A stretch of 64,000 nt of DNA from contig NZ_JAUSWV010000002.1 in NCBI RefSeq assembly GCF_030815485.1, positions 2,604,001 through 2,668,000 of the forward strand, given 5' to 3'. A program made the position numbers and the translations under genes. The notes beneath the pieces were generated by a model, which saw only the letters and a list, made by a program, of their open reading frames with translations, was not told the origin of the DNA and searched no databases. Shown one piece after another: positions 17,361 to 26,050 of this stretch (the stretch's first letter is position 1; each line of letters opens with the position of its first letter). The DNA is from Streptomyces rishiriensis. GTDB lineage: Bacteria; Actinomycetota; Actinomycetes; Streptomycetales; Streptomycetaceae.

Positions 17361-17635
17361 ACCGCTCGCGGCGGACGAGGGCTCCTCGATACCGACGCCC
17401 TCATGGACACGTCGTCCCCGCCGGGCAGTCCGTCCAAGTGGGGCAGTGCCCGGGCGTGTTCCGCCGGTCGACGGGGTGTGGTTGCTGGAGACCCGGGTGC
17501 TGTTCCTCCCCTTCGGCGGACCGACACCCCGCGTAGGCTGCTGACTTGATCGAATCGCGGATCGTCGGATCGTCGGATCGCGGGGACCGGGGGACCGGGC
17601 CGGGGGGGCCAGGGTCATGAGGGGGACGAGGGCCG

Positions 17636-19420
17636 ATGAATCACGCGACCGAGGTGTTCCAGCCACTTCAGGCGGACGATCCGCCGCTGGTGGCCGGTTA
17701 CCGTCTCGCCGCCCGGCTCGGGGCGGGCGGCATGGGACGGGTCTACCTGTCGCACACACAGGGCGGCCGGCCGCTGGCGATCAAGGTGGTACGCCCGGAA
17801 CTGGCCGACGACCCGGCCTTCCGGCGGCGGTTCCGCCGGGAGATCAAAGCCGCCCGGCGGGTCCGCGGCGCGTACACCGCCGAGCTGATCGACGCCGACG
17901 CGGACGGCGTACCTCCCTGGCTGGCCACGCTGTACGTGCCGGGCCCTTCGCTGGCGGAGGCCGTCGCCCGGCGCGGGCCGCTGCCGGTACCCGCGGCGCT
18001 GTGGCTGATGGCGGGGGTGGCGGAGGCGCTCCAGGCCATCCACGGTGCGGGAATCGTGCACCGGGATCTGAAGCCGTCGAACGTGCTGCTGGCCGCCGAC
18101 GGACCGCGCGTGATCGACTTCGGCATCTCGCTGGCCTCCGACGTCACCACGAACACCGCCACCGGCCTCGCTGTCGGCACACCGCAGTTCATGGCTCCCG
18201 AGCAGGCGACCGCGAGTGAGGTCACCGCGGCGACCGACGTGTTCGCGCTCGGTCAGACTGCGGCGTTCGCGGCCCTGGGCCGGCCGCTGTACGGGGACGG
18301 CCCCTCGGTCAGCGTGCTGTACCGGATCGTGCACTCGGAACCCGACCTGTCCCTTCTGCCGGAACCGCTCCGTCCGCTGATCGCCCGCTGCCTGGCCGCC
18401 GATCCAGCGGAGCGGGTCACCCCGGCGGAGATCGTCGAGTGGTGCAGGAGACGCCTGGACGGAGACGCGGACGACGGCGCCGGGCCGGCCGTCTGGCGGG
18501 AGGTCACCGGGCCGGAGGTGCCGGTGCCGTCTCCGGTCCCCGATCCCACCCCGGTGCACACGCTGCCCCTGATCCCGCAGCCCGCGCACAAGACGCCGCC
18601 GCACAGGGCACCGCAGCAGCACACTCCGCAGCACGAAACCCAGCACACCGTGCCCTCGAACCCGCCGGCCCCGAACCCGCCGGCCTCGCACGCGATGCCC
18701 CACCAGGCGGTGCCCTTGATCGCGCCGGTGCAGTCGCAGCTCACACGGCCGGACGGGCGGCGGGCCCGCCGTCGGTGGACCGCGCTGGTCACGGCCGCGG
18801 CCGTGACCGCGGGCGCGGTGGTGCTGACCGGCCTGACGTGGACGGTCATGGAGGCGGCGGACCGGCTCCGCCACCGGGACACGGCCGGGGCCTCCGCGAC
18901 GCCCGGCCCGTCCGGGTCCGCACGGTCGTCGGGGTCCTCGTCCGGGTCCTCGTCGGGGTCCTCGTCGACAGCCGCGCCGGACTCGGCGGCCGGTGACCGG
19001 ACATCGCAGGGGCCGGGCTCCTCCTCGACCGTGCCCAGGACGCCACAGGCCACCGCGTATCCCCTCCAGTGGCTGGACGCGAAGACCTCGCTGGACGTCA
19101 AGGAGCCGGTCCGGCGCGAGGACAGCAAGGGGGACATCCGCTTCAGCTGCAAGCAGACCGGCTGCGCGCTGGAGAGCGACACCAGCGTGTTCACCATGCT
19201 GTACGGCGACCCCGGCGGCTCACTCGACTCGTGCCGCATCGTCCTCACCGGCGCCAGGAGCCACCGGCTCCCGCTCGCCGCGGCGGCGGCCGGCAGCGAG
19301 ATCTGCGTCAAGCACCCCTCCGGGGACATCGCACTGCTCGTGATCCAGGTGAAGTCGACCGCGCTGCCGGACCTGGCGTTCGTGACCGCGGACATGACGG
19401 TCTGGCGGGCGGCGGCCTAG
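17636..19420 (+). CDS. Serine/threonine protein kinase, single-pass, with extracellular sensor
   Basis: 594 residues. The Hanks-type kinase domain covers about 20-275: glycine loop GAGGMG (29-34), lysine K50 in LAIKVV, HRDLKPSN at 142-149, DFG at 161-163, and MAPEQ. A Pro-rich linker follows, then one membrane helix (ALVTAAAVTAGAVVLTGLTW, about 382-401), a Ser/Gly-rich stalk encoded by a tandem GGGTCCTCG repeat, and a C-terminal outside domain of about 120 residues with three cysteines. There are no PASTA repeats. The start has GGGGGACGAGGG before it. Its stop codon directly abuts the stop codon of the convergent phosphotransferase. A short GGATCGTC repeat (about 17560-17580) lies upstream; otherwise 17361-17635 holds nothing I recognise. 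Confidence 0.93.
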   Translation: MNHATEVFQPLQADDPPLVAGYRLAARLGAGGMGRVYLSHTQGGRPLAIKVVRPELADDPAFRRRFRREIKAARRVRGAYTAELIDADADGVPPWLATLYVPGPSLAEAVARRGPLPVPAALWLMAGVAEALQAIHGAGIVHRDLKPSNVLLAADGPRVIDFGISLASDVTTNTATGLAVGTPQFMAPEQATASEVTAATDVFALGQTAAFAALGRPLYGDGPSVSVLYRIVHSEPDLSLLPEPLRPLIARCLAADPAERVTPAEIVEWCRRRLDGDADDGAGPAVWREVTGPEVPVPSPVPDPTPVHTLPLIPQPAHKTPPHRAPQQHTPQHETQHTVPSNPPAPNPPASHAMPHQAVPLIAPVQSQLTRPDGRRARRRWTALVTAAAVTAGAVVLTGLTWTVMEAADRLRHRDTAGASATPGPSGSARSSGSSSGSSSGSSSTAAPDSAAGDRTSQGPGSSSTVPRTPQATAYPLQWLDAKTSLDVKEPVRREDSKGDIRFSCKQTGCALESDTSVFTMLYGDPGGSLDSCRIVLTGARSHRLPLAAAAAGSEICVKHPSGDIALLVIQVKSTALPDLAFVTADMTVWRAAA

Positions 19421-20107
19421 TCAGCGGCCCGCCGACGCCCTGACCAACTCGGCGGCCGGTACGAGGAGTTCCGTCTCCTCGCGGCTCATCGTCGGGTTGG
19501 CCGCCCGCCTGCGCAGGGCCTCCGCCAGTCCCTCCTCGGTGAGGCCGCAGGGGTCGGCGAGCAGCGCGGTCAGCATCGCCCGGGCCGGGTCGGCGATCGG
19601 CAGGTCGGAGACGGCGACCTGGGCGAGGATCACCGCGGACATGCCCCAGTCGAGCCCGGGGTCGCCCTCCTCCGCGTTGGCCCAGTCGATGACCCGGGGG
19701 CCGTCGGGCGTGAGGATCACGTTGTCCGGGTGGAGGTCCAGGTGCAGGATGCCGGCGTCGGCCGAGACCCGTCCCGGCAGGGCGTGCAGCTCACGCAGCA
19801 GCCGGGCGAGGACGGTCCCCGCCTCCTCGGCGTCCAGGGTGCCCGCGCCGAACGCGTGGAGCATCGTCGGCCCGTCCAGCCGCTCCATGACCAGGTCGGC
19901 GCGTGAGCCGGTGGGCCGTACTGCGGGTGCGGGGTAGCCGTGCCGGCGCACATGGGTGATCACCGCGGCGAGGGCGGCCGAGTCCTCCCGGCCCTCCCGG
20001 TCGCGGCGCAGCACCCACGCCTCGTCGATCTCGTACACGTCGGCCGTCCGGCCCGAGCCGAGCAGCCTGCCCGGCAGCACGCCCGGCGCCCTCCCCGTAT
20101 GCGTCAT
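19421..20107 (-). CDS. Aminoglycoside-phosphotransferase-family (APH/ChoK-like) kinase
   Basis: 228 residues. The catalytic loop HLDLHPDN (H122-N129) and the metal-binding DWANAE (141-146) define the APH fold; GSGRTADVYEIDEAWVLRRD is the nucleotide-binding lobe. This compact type is widespread in Streptomyces and usually phosphorylates small metabolites rather than giving resistance. ATG 20107 is chosen over upstream starts because the conserved fold begins there. It is divergent from the cobalamin operon; its promoter must lie within about 75 bp before the riboswitch region. Confidence 0.85.
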   Translation of the reverse strand: MTHTGRAPGVLPGRLLGSGRTADVYEIDEAWVLRRDREGREDSAALAAVITHVRRHGYPAPAVRPTGSRADLVMERLDGPTMLHAFGAGTLDAEEAGTVLARLLRELHALPGRVSADAGILHLDLHPDNVILTPDGPRVIDWANAEEGDPGLDWGMSAVILAQVAVSDLPIADPARAMLTALLADPCGLTEEGLAEALRRRAANPTMSREETELLVPAAELVRASAGR

Positions 20108-20182
20108 GGCCACAACATATCGGGGGCTTCCGCCCCGTCCGGGGCGCTTGCACAGCCGCCCCTCAGGCGCCCGGCTACCTGC

Positions 20183-20345
20183 CGGTAGAGTGGCCGCGTC
20201 GTCATCACGCCCGTACAGGGGGAAGCCGGTGCAATTCCGGCGCTGACCCGCAACCGTGAGCCGCCGAGCCGTCCGACAGGCAGCGCGGCAAGCCGGATCG
20301 CCCGGTACGGACCGTGACCGGCTCACGTGCGTCGGCAGGCCCGCC
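20183..20345 (+). ncRNA. Cobalamin (B12) riboswitch
   Basis: The core is clear: GGGAAGCCGGTGCAATTCCG from about 20219, then GCTGACCCGCAACCGTGAGC, and the B12 box AGCCGGATCGCCC from 20291. CCGTAC at 20211-20216 pairs with GTACGG at 20305-20310 to close the core. It precedes the five-gene operon at 20446-26050. In actinomycetes such elements usually turn expression off when adenosylcobalamin is abundant. Confidence 0.93.
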
Positions 20346-20414
20346 GTTCGCACGGCACCGTCGAGGTATACGGAGCCGAGCCGCCGGGATGTCCCGTGCT
20401 GCCCGGCTGCGTGA

Positions 20415-20433
20415 CCTCCCCGACCGGGAGAGG
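20415..20433 (+). promoter_or_regulatory. Ribosome-site sequestering hairpin
   Basis: CTCCC (20416-20420) can pair with GGGAG (20426-20430), extended by CC/GG across a bulge. The right arm GGGAGAGG is the only Shine-Dalgarno-like sequence before the ATG at 20446. This fits a translational expression platform for the riboswitch. Confidence 0.5.
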
Positions 20434-20445
20434 CACCCGCCGATC

Positions 20446-21684
20446 ATGAACATCCGCCGCAGCGCCGCTGCTCTGGCAGCCGCCACCGTCGTGCTGGGTG
20501 CCGCCGTCCCCGCCGTCGCCGCCCCGTCCCCCACCCCCTCGGTGGCGATACCCGACGGTCTGTACGGCACCGCCGACCCGACGTACGACGGCGTCTGGCG
20601 CCAGTCGCTGGCCCTGCTCGCGCAGCGGACCACGGGCGTCACCCCCGCCGACCGGGCCGTGGCCTGGCTGACCGGGCAGCAGTGCGCGAACGGCGCCTTC
20701 GCCGCGTTCCGCGCGGACACCGCCAAGGCGTGCGACGCCAAGCTGATGGTGGACACCAACAGCACGGCGGCGGCCGTCCAGGCGCTGGCCGCGCTCGGCG
20801 GCCACCAGGCGGAAACCGAGAAGGCCGTCACCTGGCTGAAGTCGGTCCAGAACGCCGACGGCGGCTGGGGCTACACCCCCGGCGGCGCGAGCGACGCGAA
20901 CTCGACCTCCGTGGTCGCGGGCGCGATGGCGGCGGCCGGGCAGCAGCCCTCGCAGGTGCGCAAGGCAGGCAAGTCGCCGTACGACGCGCTCGGCAAGCTC
21001 TCCCTCCCCTGCGACAAGACCGGCGGCGGCGCGTTCGCGTACCAGCCGGACAAGGGGGGCGCCCTCGCGGCCAACGCGGACGCGACGGCCGCAGGTGTGC
21101 TCGGCGCCCTCGGCAAGGGGCTCGTGACGACCGCCGGCAAGACATCGGCGGCCCCCGCCTGCGACACCGCCACCGCGGCGACCCCGAGCGGGCTCGCCCG
21201 CAACGGCGCTGCCTACCTCGCGGCAGCGATGCTCGACGCCGGCTACCTGAAGTCTTCCCTCCCGGGCGCCGAGGACCAGCCCGACCACGGCAACACCGCC
21301 GACGCCGTCGTCGCCCTCGCCGCGCAGGGTGCGACCGGGCAGGCGAAGAAGCCCCTCGCCTGGCTCGAGCAGAACTCCGCGGCCTGGGCGAAGCAGAGCG
21401 GCCCCGCCGCCTACGCCCAGCTGATCTTCGCCGCCCACGCCATGGGCGCCGACCCGCGCCACTTCGGCGGCGCCGACCTCGTCGCACAGCTCGACGCGAC
21501 GGGTCCGACTCCGCAGGCCACGGCGAAGGCCACCGACCAGACGGCTGACACCGGTGCCGACGCCGACAAGAAGGAGGACTCAGATTCCGGTTACGGCGTC
21601 TGGTGGACCGTCGGCGTCTTCCTGGTCGCCGGTATCGGCATCGGCTTCCTGATCAGCGGCCGCGGCAGGAAGCAGCGGCCGTGA
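20446..21684 (+). CDS. Secreted membrane-anchored alpha/alpha-toroid protein, transcobalamin-like
   Basis: 412 residues. Signal peptide at 1-26 (ALAAATVVLGAAVPAVAA). The mature part is a prenyltransferase/squalene-cyclase-like alpha/alpha barrel with repeated turn motifs (WLTGQQCANGAFAAF, WLKSVQNADGGWGY) and several paired cysteines. The C-terminus has a membrane helix (WWTVGVFLVAGIGIGFLISG) and a basic tail, so the barrel faces outward. Human intrinsic factor and transcobalamin have an alpha6/alpha6 barrel of this class as their larger domain. As first gene behind a B12 riboswitch and in front of an ECF transporter, it is inferred to bind cobalamin at the cell surface. Translation is coupled to the next gene by GTGA. 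Confidence 0.85.
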   Translation: MNIRRSAAALAAATVVLGAAVPAVAAPSPTPSVAIPDGLYGTADPTYDGVWRQSLALLAQRTTGVTPADRAVAWLTGQQCANGAFAAFRADTAKACDAKLMVDTNSTAAAVQALAALGGHQAETEKAVTWLKSVQNADGGWGYTPGGASDANSTSVVAGAMAAAGQQPSQVRKAGKSPYDALGKLSLPCDKTGGGAFAYQPDKGGALAANADATAAGVLGALGKGLVTTAGKTSAAPACDTATAATPSGLARNGAAYLAAAMLDAGYLKSSLPGAEDQPDHGNTADAVVALAAQGATGQAKKPLAWLEQNSAAWAKQSGPAAYAQLIFAAHAMGADPRHFGGADLVAQLDATGPTPQATAKATDQTADTGADADKKEDSDSGYGVWWTVGVFLVAGIGIGFLISGRGRKQRP

Positions 21685-22367
21685 CGCGCCGGTGCGCCGC
21701 CCTCGTCCTCGCCGCGCTGCTGCTGTCGCTGACCGGCGCGGTCCAGTCGGCCCAGGCCGCCGGGTACCGCTACTGGTCCTTCTGGGACCGCTCGGGCGAC
21801 GGCTGGACGTACGCCACCCAGGGTCCCTCCACCGCCCGCCCCGCCGACGGCGACGTCCAGGGCTTCCGGTTCGCGGTGAGCGCGGACTCCCAGGACGCGT
21901 CACAGCCGCGCGGCGCGGCGTCCTTCGCGGCGATCTGCGCGAAGACGCCCGCGCGCGACGACACCAAGCGGGTGGCCCTGGTCATCGACTTCGGCACGGC
22001 GGCCGACGCCCCGGGCGGTGAGACCCCGCCGTCGCCGCGCACGGCCTGCGCCCGCGTCTCGTCCGACGCGACGACGGCCGAGGCCCTCGCCTCGGTCGTC
22101 GAACCGCTGCGCTACGACACGAACGCCCTGCTGTGCGCGATCGCGGGCTATCCGCGGACGGGCTGCGGCGAGCAGGTGTCCGGGCAGGCGCCGGCGACGG
22201 ACGGGCCGGCGTCCGCCGAGCCGACGTCCGCCGCGAAGCCGGAACCGGCCGGGGAAGAGGACGGCGGGCCGTCGGTGGGCCTGTACGCGGGCGCGGCGGC
22301 GGTGGCGGTCCTGGGCGCGGCGGCGGTCCGGCAGGCCCGGCGGCGAGGATCCCGCAGGGATGGCTGA
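21681..22367 (+). CDS. SCO2322-family secreted membrane-anchored protein, possible transcobalamin beta-domain (DUF4430-like)
   Basis: 228 residues from GTG 21681, overlapping the previous stop. Signal peptide about 1-27, then a beta-rich domain with YWSFWDRSGDGWTYA and ADGDVQGFRFAVS; the W-Y...G....DGD...F pattern resembles DUF4430, the small C-terminal domain of eukaryotic transcobalamins that caps the corrin. A second half with four cysteines follows, then a flexible linker and a C-terminal helix (VGLYAGAAAVAVLGAAAV) with basic end. It always appears, as far as I remember, beside the toroid protein and ECF genes (S. coelicolor SCO2321-2325 region). The DUF4430 link is my inference. Confidence 0.8.
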   Translation: MTRRCAALVLAALLLSLTGAVQSAQAAGYRYWSFWDRSGDGWTYATQGPSTARPADGDVQGFRFAVSADSQDASQPRGAASFAAICAKTPARDDTKRVALVIDFGTAADAPGGETPPSPRTACARVSSDATTAEALASVVEPLRYDTNALLCAIAGYPRTGCGEQVSGQAPATDGPASAEPTSAAKPEPAGEEDGGPSVGLYAGAAAVAVLGAAAVRQARRRGSRRDG

Positions 22368-23433
22368 CGGCCGCCCCGGCACCCCGCTGCACCCCGCCGC
22401 CTGGTGGCTGTGGGCCCTCGGCCTCGGCACCGCCGCCACCCGCACCACCAACCCGCTCCTCCTCGGCCTGCTCCTCACCGTCTCCGCCTACGTCGTCACC
22501 ACGTGCCGCCCGGACACTCCCTGGTCCCGCTCCTACTCCGCGTTCCTCAAGCTCGGCCTCGCCGTCCTCGTCGTCCGTCTCGTCTTCGTCGTCGCCCTGG
22601 GCTCGCCGATCCCGGGCACGCAGGTGCTCGTCACGCTCCCCGAAGTCCCGCTCCCCGACTGGGCGCAGGGCATCCGGCTCGGCGGCGCGGTCACGGCCGA
22701 GGGCCTGCTCTTCGCGCTCTACGACGGACTGAAACTGGCGACCCTTCTCGTGTGCGTGGGTGCCGCCAACGCCCTGGCCAGCCCCTCCCGCCTGCTCAAG
22801 ACGCTCCCCGGCGCCCTGTACGAGACGGGCGTTGCGGTGGTCGTGGCCCTCACCTTCGCCCCCAACCTCATCGCGGACGTCCAGCGTCTGCGCGCCGCCC
22901 GACGTCTGCGGGGGCGCCCCGACACGGGTCTGCGCGGTCTGCTCCAGGTGGGCCTGCCGGTCCTGGAGGGCGCCCTGGAACGCTCCGTCGCGCTCGCCGC
23001 CGCGATGGACGCCCGCGGCTACGGCCGTACCGCCGACGTCCCCGCTCCCGTCCGCCGGACGACCGCCGTGCTCACTCTCGGCGGTCTGCTCGGCGTCTGC
23101 GCGGGAACGTACGGCCTGCTCACCGCGGCGGGCGGCAGCTACGGCCTGCCCGTGCTGTTCGCCGGAGTCGTCGCGGCCCTGGCCGGGCTGCGACTGGGCG
23201 GCCGCCGCTCCCCCCGCACCCGCTACCGCCCGGACCGCTGGACCCCGCGGGCGGGTCTCACCGCCGCCTCCGGAGTCGCGGTCGCGGCCGTGCTGACCGT
23301 CGCCGCGTCCGCCGATCCGGCCGCCCTGCACCCGGGTGTGATCCCCTTGACCGCCCCCGCCCTCCCGCTCTGGCCGGCGGCGGCCGTACTCCTCGGCCTG
23401 CTGCCCGCGTTCACGCACAAGGAGCCGTCGTGA
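22360..23433 (+). CDS. ecfT: ECF transporter transmembrane component (EcfT/CbiQ family)
   Basis: 357 residues with about 6-8 membrane helices. The cytoplasmic coupling helices carry the Ala-Arg-Gly signatures of EcfT: RRLRGRPDTG after LIADVQRLRAA, and AAAMDARGYGRT. EcfT links the ATPases to the substrate-binding S protein and transmits the motion that topples the S protein. The start ATG 22360 lies inside the previous gene (8-bp overlap) with GAGGA upstream. Next in line is the fused ATPase, coupled by GTGA. Confidence 0.9.
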   Translation: MADGRPGTPLHPAAWWLWALGLGTAATRTTNPLLLGLLLTVSAYVVTTCRPDTPWSRSYSAFLKLGLAVLVVRLVFVVALGSPIPGTQVLVTLPEVPLPDWAQGIRLGGAVTAEGLLFALYDGLKLATLLVCVGAANALASPSRLLKTLPGALYETGVAVVVALTFAPNLIADVQRLRAARRLRGRPDTGLRGLLQVGLPVLEGALERSVALAAAMDARGYGRTADVPAPVRRTTAVLTLGGLLGVCAGTYGLLTAAGGSYGLPVLFAGVVAALAGLRLGGRRSPRTRYRPDRWTPRAGLTAASGVAVAAVLTVAASADPAALHPGVIPLTAPALPLWPAAAVLLGLLPAFTHKEPS

Positions 23434-25217
23434 TCCGCTTCGAGAACGTCTCCGTGACGTACGACGGCGCCGCCCGACCGACCGTCCAGGACGTCGACTT
23501 CACCGTCCCCGAGGGTGAACTCGTGCTGCTGGCGGGCCCGTCGGGCGTCGGCAAGTCGACGCTTCTCGGGACGGTGTCCGGCCTCGTCCCGCACTTCACC
23601 GGCGGCACCCTGCGCGGCCGCGTCACGGTCGCCGGCCGCGACACCCGCACGCACAAGCCGCGCGAACTCGCCGACGTCGTCGGGACGGTGGGCCAGGACC
23701 CCCTCTCCCACTTCGTGACGGACACCGTTGAGGAGGAACTCGCCTACGGCATGGAGTCGTTGGGCCTGCCGCCGGAGGTGATGCGGCGCCGCGTCGAGGA
23801 GACCCTCGACCTGCTCGGCCTGGCCGCCCTCCGCGACCGTCCCATCGCCACGCTCTCCGGGGGCCAGCAGCAGCGGGTCGCGATCGGGTCGGTCCTCACC
23901 CCGCACCCGCGCGTCCTCGTCCTGGACGAACCGACCTCCGCGCTCGACCCGGCGGCCGCCGAGGAGGTCCTCGCCGTGCTCCTCCGTCTCGTCCACGACC
24001 TCGGTACGACGGTGCTGCTGGCGGAACACCGCCTGGAACGCGTCCTGCAGTACGCCGACCAGGTCGCCTTGCTGCCCTCCCCCGGCGCGGCCCCGCTGCT
24101 CGGCGCCCCGGCGGACGTCATGGCCGTGTCCCCGGTGTTCCCACCGGTGGTGAGCCTGGGCCGGCTGGCGGGCTGGTCCCCTCTCCCCCTGACCGTGCGG
24201 GACGCCCGTCGGCGCGCCGGTGACCTGCGGGAACAACTGGAAGGGCGGACGGCCCCCCGGGAGCCGGCCCCACCCGCGGCGCCCCCCTCCGGACTCCCGA
24301 CCGGACTCCCGACCGGACTCCCGACCGGGCTCCCCGTCGTCCCCCCGGCGATTCCATCCGCCCGCCGCCGCTTCCGCCGTCCGCCCCCCGTGCCGTCCGC
24401 CTCCGTCGTCCCCGCCGAGGCCCGTTCCCTCTCCGTGCGCCGGGCCCGGGTCCAGGCGCTGCGCGACGTGGACCTCACCGTCCTGCCCGGCGAGACCGTC
24501 GCCCTCATGGGCCGCAACGGCGCCGGGAAGTCGACGCTGCTCAACACCTTCGTGGGCCTCGTCGAGCCGTCCGCGGGAACGGTCCGTACAGGCGGTCTCG
24601 TGCCGCACCGCACCCCGCCCCGGGACCTGGTCCGCCGCGCCGGTCTGGTCCCGCAGGAGCCGCGCGACCTGCTGTACGCCGACACGGTCGCCGCCGAGTG
24701 CGCGGCCGCCGACCGGGATGCGGGGGCCGCGTCCGGCACCTGCCGGGACCTGGTCTCGGACCTCCTCCCCGGCATCACGGACGACACCCACCCCCGCGAT
24801 CTCTCCGAGGGCCAGCGCCTCACCCTCGCGCTGGCGGTCGTCCTCACCGCACGCCCGCCGCTCCTCCTCCTGGACGAGCCGACCCGCGGCCTGGACTACG
24901 CGGCGAAGGCGCGCCTGGTCGCCGTCCTGCGCGGGCTGGCCTCCGCCGGGCACGCGATCGTCCTGGCCACCCACGATGTGGAACTGGCCGCGGAACTGGC
25001 CCACCGGGTGGTGCTGCTCGCGGAGGGCGAGGTGATCGCCGACGGCCCGACGGCGGAGGTGGTGGTCTCGTCCCCCTCCTTCGCCCCCCAGGTCACGAAG
25101 ATCCTGGCCCCGCAGGAGTGGCTCACGGTCGCGCAGGTGCGCGAGGCACTGCGGGAAGAACCACAGGACGAACTACGGGAAGAACTGCGGGAAGAACTGC
25201 GGGAGGACCCGCGATGA
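23430..25217 (+). CDS. ecfA: ECF transporter fused double ATPase (EcfA-EcfA')
   Basis: 595 residues holding two complete ABC ATPases. First: Walker A GPSGVGKST, signature LSGGQQQR, Walker B VLVLDEPTSALD. Second: GRNGAGKST, LSEGQRL (a variant signature with SEGQ), and LLLLDEPTRGLD, with a switch histidine in LATHDVELA. The halves are joined by a Pro/Arg-rich linker holding four PTGL repeats encoded by a 12-bp tandem repeat (about 24288-24330); the C-terminus ends in REEL-type repeats also made by a 12-bp unit. Energises B12 uptake with EcfT and the S component. Confidence 0.92.
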   Translation: MIRFENVSVTYDGAARPTVQDVDFTVPEGELVLLAGPSGVGKSTLLGTVSGLVPHFTGGTLRGRVTVAGRDTRTHKPRELADVVGTVGQDPLSHFVTDTVEEELAYGMESLGLPPEVMRRRVEETLDLLGLAALRDRPIATLSGGQQQRVAIGSVLTPHPRVLVLDEPTSALDPAAAEEVLAVLLRLVHDLGTTVLLAEHRLERVLQYADQVALLPSPGAAPLLGAPADVMAVSPVFPPVVSLGRLAGWSPLPLTVRDARRRAGDLREQLEGRTAPREPAPPAAPPSGLPTGLPTGLPTGLPVVPPAIPSARRRFRRPPPVPSASVVPAEARSLSVRRARVQALRDVDLTVLPGETVALMGRNGAGKSTLLNTFVGLVEPSAGTVRTGGLVPHRTPPRDLVRRAGLVPQEPRDLLYADTVAAECAAADRDAGAASGTCRDLVSDLLPGITDDTHPRDLSEGQRLTLALAVVLTARPPLLLLDEPTRGLDYAAKARLVAVLRGLASAGHAIVLATHDVELAAELAHRVVLLAEGEVIADGPTAEVVVSSPSFAPQVTKILAPQEWLTVAQVREALREEPQDELREELREELREDPR

Positions 25218-26050
25218 CGATGCCCAGGCGGCGTCCCGTCCACCTCGGCCCCCGGTCGCTCGCCGCGTTGGCGCTGGTCAGCACGGTGGGCGTGATCGCG
25301 TTCGGCTGGCCCTTCCTCGCCCCGCCCACCTCCGCGCTGAACGCTCACGCCCAGGACGCCCCCTGGCTGTTCGCGGGCCTGCTGGTGCTGCTGGTCGCGG
25401 TCGTGGCGGCGACGATCTCGGAGTCCGGGCTCGGCGCGAAGGCGGTGGCGATGCTGGGCGTGCTGGCGGCGACGGGCGCGGCCCTGCGTCCGATCGGCGC
25501 GGGGACGGCGGGCATCGAGCCGATGTTCTTCCTGATGGTGCTGAGCGGCCGGGTTCTCGGGCCGGGCTTCGGCTTCGTCCTCGGCTCGGTCACGATGTTC
25601 GCGTCCGCGCTGCTCACGGGCGGGGTGGGGCCGTGGATGCCGTTCCAGATGCTGGCGATGGGCTGGTTCACCATGGGCGCGGGCCTGCTGCCGGGCGCCG
25701 ACCGGCTCCGTGGCCGTGCCGAACTGGCCCTGCTCGCGGTCTACGGCTTCCTCGCCGCCTTCGCCTACGGCACGGCGATGAACATGGCCGGGTGGCCGTT
25801 CATGGGTGCGCTGGCCTCGGGCGTCGCCTTCGACCCGGACGGGACGGTGCCCGCGAACCTGGCCCGCTTCGCCGCGTACTGCGTGGCGACCTCGCTGGGC
25901 TGGGACCTGGGGCGGGCGGTGGTCACGGTCCTGCTGACCCTCACTCTCGGTCCGGCGGTGCTCAGGGCGCTACGCAGAGCGACCCGTCGCGCGGCCTTCG
26001 AGACCGCGGTCACATTCGAGGCCCCGCGGAAGGCTTCCGAGGGCCGTTGA
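25214..26050 (+). CDS. ECF transporter substrate-binding (S) component, probable cobalamin-specific
   Basis: 278 residues, started by an ATGA overlap with the ATPase. About six hydrophobic segments follow the S-component plan, with conserved-looking loops (RPIGAGTAGIEPMFFLMVLS, GPGFGFVLGSVTMFASALL, GVGPWMPFQMLAMGW) similar to CbrT-type/ECF-S proteins. It captures the vitamin and is reset by the EcfT/EcfA module. Specificity for cobalamin rests on the riboswitch at the head of the operon rather than on motifs. Confidence 0.87.
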   Translation: MTMPRRRPVHLGPRSLAALALVSTVGVIAFGWPFLAPPTSALNAHAQDAPWLFAGLLVLLVAVVAATISESGLGAKAVAMLGVLAATGAALRPIGAGTAGIEPMFFLMVLSGRVLGPGFGFVLGSVTMFASALLTGGVGPWMPFQMLAMGWFTMGAGLLPGADRLRGRAELALLAVYGFLAAFAYGTAMNMAGWPFMGALASGVAFDPDGTVPANLARFAAYCVATSLGWDLGRAVVTVLLTLTLGPAVLRALRRATRRAAFETAVTFEAPRKASEGR

